Source of the DNA: Balneolaceae bacterium
GTDB lineage: Bacteria > Bacteroidota > Rhodothermia > Balneolales > Balneolaceae
Length of the DNA stretch: 8,821 bases
Reading direction: 5' to 3'
Assembly (NCBI GenBank): GCA_007129085.1
Contig: SKWF01000021.1
Location: 1-8,821 of the forward strand
Shown: positions 7,320-8,821 of the stretch, piece by piece
How the letters are laid out: each line of letters begins with the position of its first letter
How positions within the stretch are numbered: position 1 is the stretch's first letter
The notes under the pieces: generated by a model
Seen by the model: only the letters and a program-made list of their open reading frames with translations
Database searches by the model: none
What the model was told of the DNA's origin: nothing
Position numbers and translations under genes: made by a program

Positions 7320-8168
7320 CTACGATTCTCCGGCAAGTTTTTTCAATTTTGCAATCTCTTCCGGCCAACGGTCGGTATTGGGCGTTTCAAGAATCAGCGG
7401 AATGTCATCAAATCGCTCATCTTTCATAATCATTTCAAAAGGTGTCCACCCGATAAATCCATCTCCGAGGCTATCGTGACGATCAACCCGAGTACCCACC
7501 TCTTTTTTGGAATCATTCAGGTGCATTCCCAAAAGTTTATCAAAACCAACAATTTCATCAAACTGTCGGAAGGTCTCCGTAAACCCCTCTTCCGTGGAGA
7601 TGTCGTAGCCACCGGCAAATGCGTGCGCCGTATCGATACAAACGCCAACCCGATCTTTCTGATCCACCTGTTCAATCATCTCCGCAAGGTGCTCAAAACG
7701 GAATCCCAGGTTGGTACCCTGTCCGGCTGTATTTTCGATCACCGCTTTCACAAATTCGGTTTGATCGAGCGCGATATTAATCGATTCGGCATTTCGTGCC
7801 AGGCACTCTTTCTCGGAAATTTTGTTGAGATGACTTCCTGGATGAAAGTTGATCAATTTAATGCCAAGCTGTTCGCACCGTTGCAGTTCAATCAGAAAAG
7901 CATCACGAGACTTTTGGAGCTTCTCCTTTTCGGGATGCCCCAAATTAATCAGGTAGCTGTCGTGCGGCATGATGGCATCCATGGAGAATCCACGTTCATC
8001 AACCCGCTGCTTAAATTTTGTGATATTCTCCTCTGTAAGTGGTTTTGCCTTCCACTGACGCTGATTTTTCGTGAATAGTGCAAATGCCGTTGCTCCAATT
8101 TCTTCAGCCCGAACCGGTGCGTTTTCCACTCCACCGGCAGCGCTGACGTGTGCTCCAATATATTTCAT
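7320..8168 (-). CDS. nfo: Endonuclease IV (AP endonuclease)
   Basis: Zinc-dependent TIM-barrel endonuclease of base-excision repair. It cuts the DNA backbone 5' to abasic sites and cleans blocked 3' ends, leaving a 3'-OH for DNA polymerase I. The 282-residue protein matches the E. coli enzyme almost in register, and all nine metal ligands fall at the same numbers: His69, His109, Glu145, Asp179, His182, His216, Asp229, His231 and Glu261. Family blocks seen are GAHVSAAGG (5-13), FTKNQRQW (32-39), FHPGSH (108-113), ENTAGQG (145-151), CIDTAHAF (177-184), GMHLNDSK (214-221), VDRHDSLG (228-235) and LILETP (258-263). The start MKYIGAHVSA is the family's usual N-terminus. It lies between ppa (165 bases upstream) and polA (220 bases downstream) on the same strand, which suits a shared repair role. 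No intrinsic terminator follows, only the palindromic element. Confidence 0.98.
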   Translation of the reverse strand: MKYIGAHVSAAGGVENAPVRAEEIGATAFALFTKNQRQWKAKPLTEENITKFKQRVDERGFSMDAIMPHDSYLINLGHPEKEKLQKSRDAFLIELQRCEQLGIKLINFHPGSHLNKISEKECLARNAESINIALDQTEFVKAVIENTAGQGTNLGFRFEHLAEMIEQVDQKDRVGVCIDTAHAFAGGYDISTEEGFTETFRQFDEIVGFDKLLGMHLNDSKKEVGTRVDRHDSLGDGFIGWTPFEMIMKDERFDDIPLILETPNTDRWPEEIAKLKKLAGES

Positions 8169-8270
8169 GTCACAAAAATTTTACTGATTTAGAATTGCGT
8201 TGTAATCGCCTTTTCGGGTCGAACATGTAACCGTTTCTATCCACGGAAAGGATCAAGCCGAGACATTATT

Positions 8271-8298
8271 CGCCCTGAATCCCTCCTGAAAGGAGAGA
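8271..8298. repeat. C-rich intergenic mini-hairpin between nfo and ppa
   Basis: CTCCT-GAA-AGGAG (8283-8287 with 8291-8295) follows a CCCTGAATCCC tract. Its architecture is like that of 4231-4272: C-rich tract, an AATC spacer, then a C/G hairpin with a short A-containing loop. It is about 40 bases past the ppa stop and lacks a T-run on the minus strand, so it is not a standard terminator. The repeat interpretation is an inference. Confidence 0.3.
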
Positions 8299-8333
8299 AT
8301 TGAATTCAGCGATGTTGAATTGCTAAAGAGATC

Positions 8334-8821
8334 TTAAAACGTATCGTCGTAATCATCCATAGCCGCGCGGATCACTTTGTACGCCTCTTTTTTAGGATAC
8401 ACTTTCTCAACGGAGACGTTTACTTCCTGTCCGGGTATCATTTTGTAGGTACCAAAATAGTGACGAAGCCGCTCGATCATCACTTCCGGCAGATCCCCGA
8501 TATCTTCGGCATCTTTGAAATAGCGATCGTTATCGAGAACGGAGATGATTTTGTCATCCGCCTCACCCTCATCAATCATATGGAGGCCGCCAATAACTCG
8601 TGCGCTCAGCATAACTTCGGCACGGTCGATCGGACGCTCACTGAGTACGCAAATATCCAGCGGGTCGGAGTCTCCGATATCCACATGTTCGGAGAGTGCG
8701 CCTACACGAGGCCCACAATACGTTCTCGGAATAAATCCATAGAGGGATGGTGGCAGCGATGAGCTGCGCTGCGGACGGTCCACACGCATGTAGCCGGTCT
8801 TTTTGTCCACTTCGTACTTAA
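8334..8821 (-). CDS. ppa: Family I inorganic pyrophosphatase, 5'-truncated by window edge
   Basis: Cytosolic Mg-dependent enzyme that hydrolyses pyrophosphate to two phosphates and so drives nucleic-acid and other biosynthesis forward. The GTG at 8810 is not the start: the codons before it read Lys-Tyr-Glu, which with ValAspLys forms the conserved KYExDK motif. The N-terminus therefore lies beyond the right edge, perhaps 20-30 residues away. Counting from that Val codon, the catalytic set is complete: Arg12, Tyr24, the signature DSDPLD (Asp47, Asp49, Asp52), Asp80, Asp85, Lys87, Tyr122 and Lys123, matching E. coli Arg43, Tyr55, Asp65/67/70, Asp97, Asp102, Lys104, Tyr141 and Lys142. About 13 extra residues lie between Tyr24 and the signature compared with E. 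coli (GFIPRTYCGPRVGALSEHVD), marking a different subgroup. It is followed by nfo after 165 bases on the same strand. Confidence 0.95.
   Translation of the reverse strand, partial: KYEVDKKTGYMRVDRPQRSSSLPPSLYGFIPRTYCGPRVGALSEHVDIGDSDPLDICVLSERPIDRAEVMLSARVIGGLHMIDEGEADDKIISVLDNDRYFKDAEDIGDLPEVMIERLRHYFGTYKMIPGQEVNVSVEKVYPKKEAYKVIRAAMDDYDDTF

Noticed and set aside
7290..8078. A 262-codon plus-strand open frame opposite nfo
   Set aside because: It is antisense to nfo, whose nine metal ligands are all in register. Its product shows no domain or sensible start context.
8808..8810. GTG as a start codon for the pyrophosphatase
   Set aside because: The preceding codons supply the conserved Lys-Tyr-Glu of the active site, so the gene continues past the right edge.
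1..8821. A hidden defence, mobile or otherwise new multi-gene system
   Set aside because: Every long coding stretch belongs to a housekeeping or membrane-protein family. There is no toxin-antitoxin pair, nuclease-helicase set, reverse transcriptase, integrase or spaced repeat array.

Overview
This window carries six genes, all of recognisable families, on two converging blocks. The plus strand holds lon (ATP-dependent protease, 5' end cut off by the left edge), rsgA (ribosome-assembly GTPase) and a gene for a secreted, probably outer-membrane beta-barrel protein of the DUF6588 type. The minus strand, read from the right edge inward, holds ppa (inorganic pyrophosphatase, 5' end cut off by the right edge), nfo (endonuclease IV) and polA (DNA polymerase I). 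The blocks meet at about 4165-4351, where one symmetric hairpin with an A-run on one side and a T-run on the other can terminate transcription from both directions.

The organism looks like a member of the Bacteroidota/Balneolota/Rhodothermota group. The reasons are a DUF6588-type protein (a family I associate with Bacteroidota), A/T-rich translation starts without clear Shine-Dalgarno sequences, moderate GC by eye, Lon with the GGIHDE variant in the AAA+ domain, and an intergenic palindrome containing TTGAGCGAAG and GAAGTCGA motifs of a kind common between genes in these phyla. This is inferred from general family knowledge and not from a search.

The functions are housekeeping. Lon removes damaged or regulatory proteins. 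RsgA matures the 30S subunit. Nfo cuts DNA at abasic sites, PolA (with intact 5' nuclease, proofreading and polymerase motifs) fills and trims the gap, and Ppa removes the pyrophosphate released by polymerisation. The ppa-nfo-polA order therefore forms a plausible base-excision-repair neighbourhood, although gaps of 165 and 220 bases argue against a tight operon.

The most interesting non-coding structure is a palindromic element of about 170 bases between nfo and polA. It has a perfect 12-base terminal inverted repeat and long imperfect inner arms, and it resembles a MITE or REP-type repeat inserted just upstream of polA. Two C-rich mini-hairpins at 4231-4272 and 8271-8298 may be diverged copies of another dispersed repeat. 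I found no CRISPR array, tRNA, rRNA, transposase, phage gene or convincing new multi-gene system.
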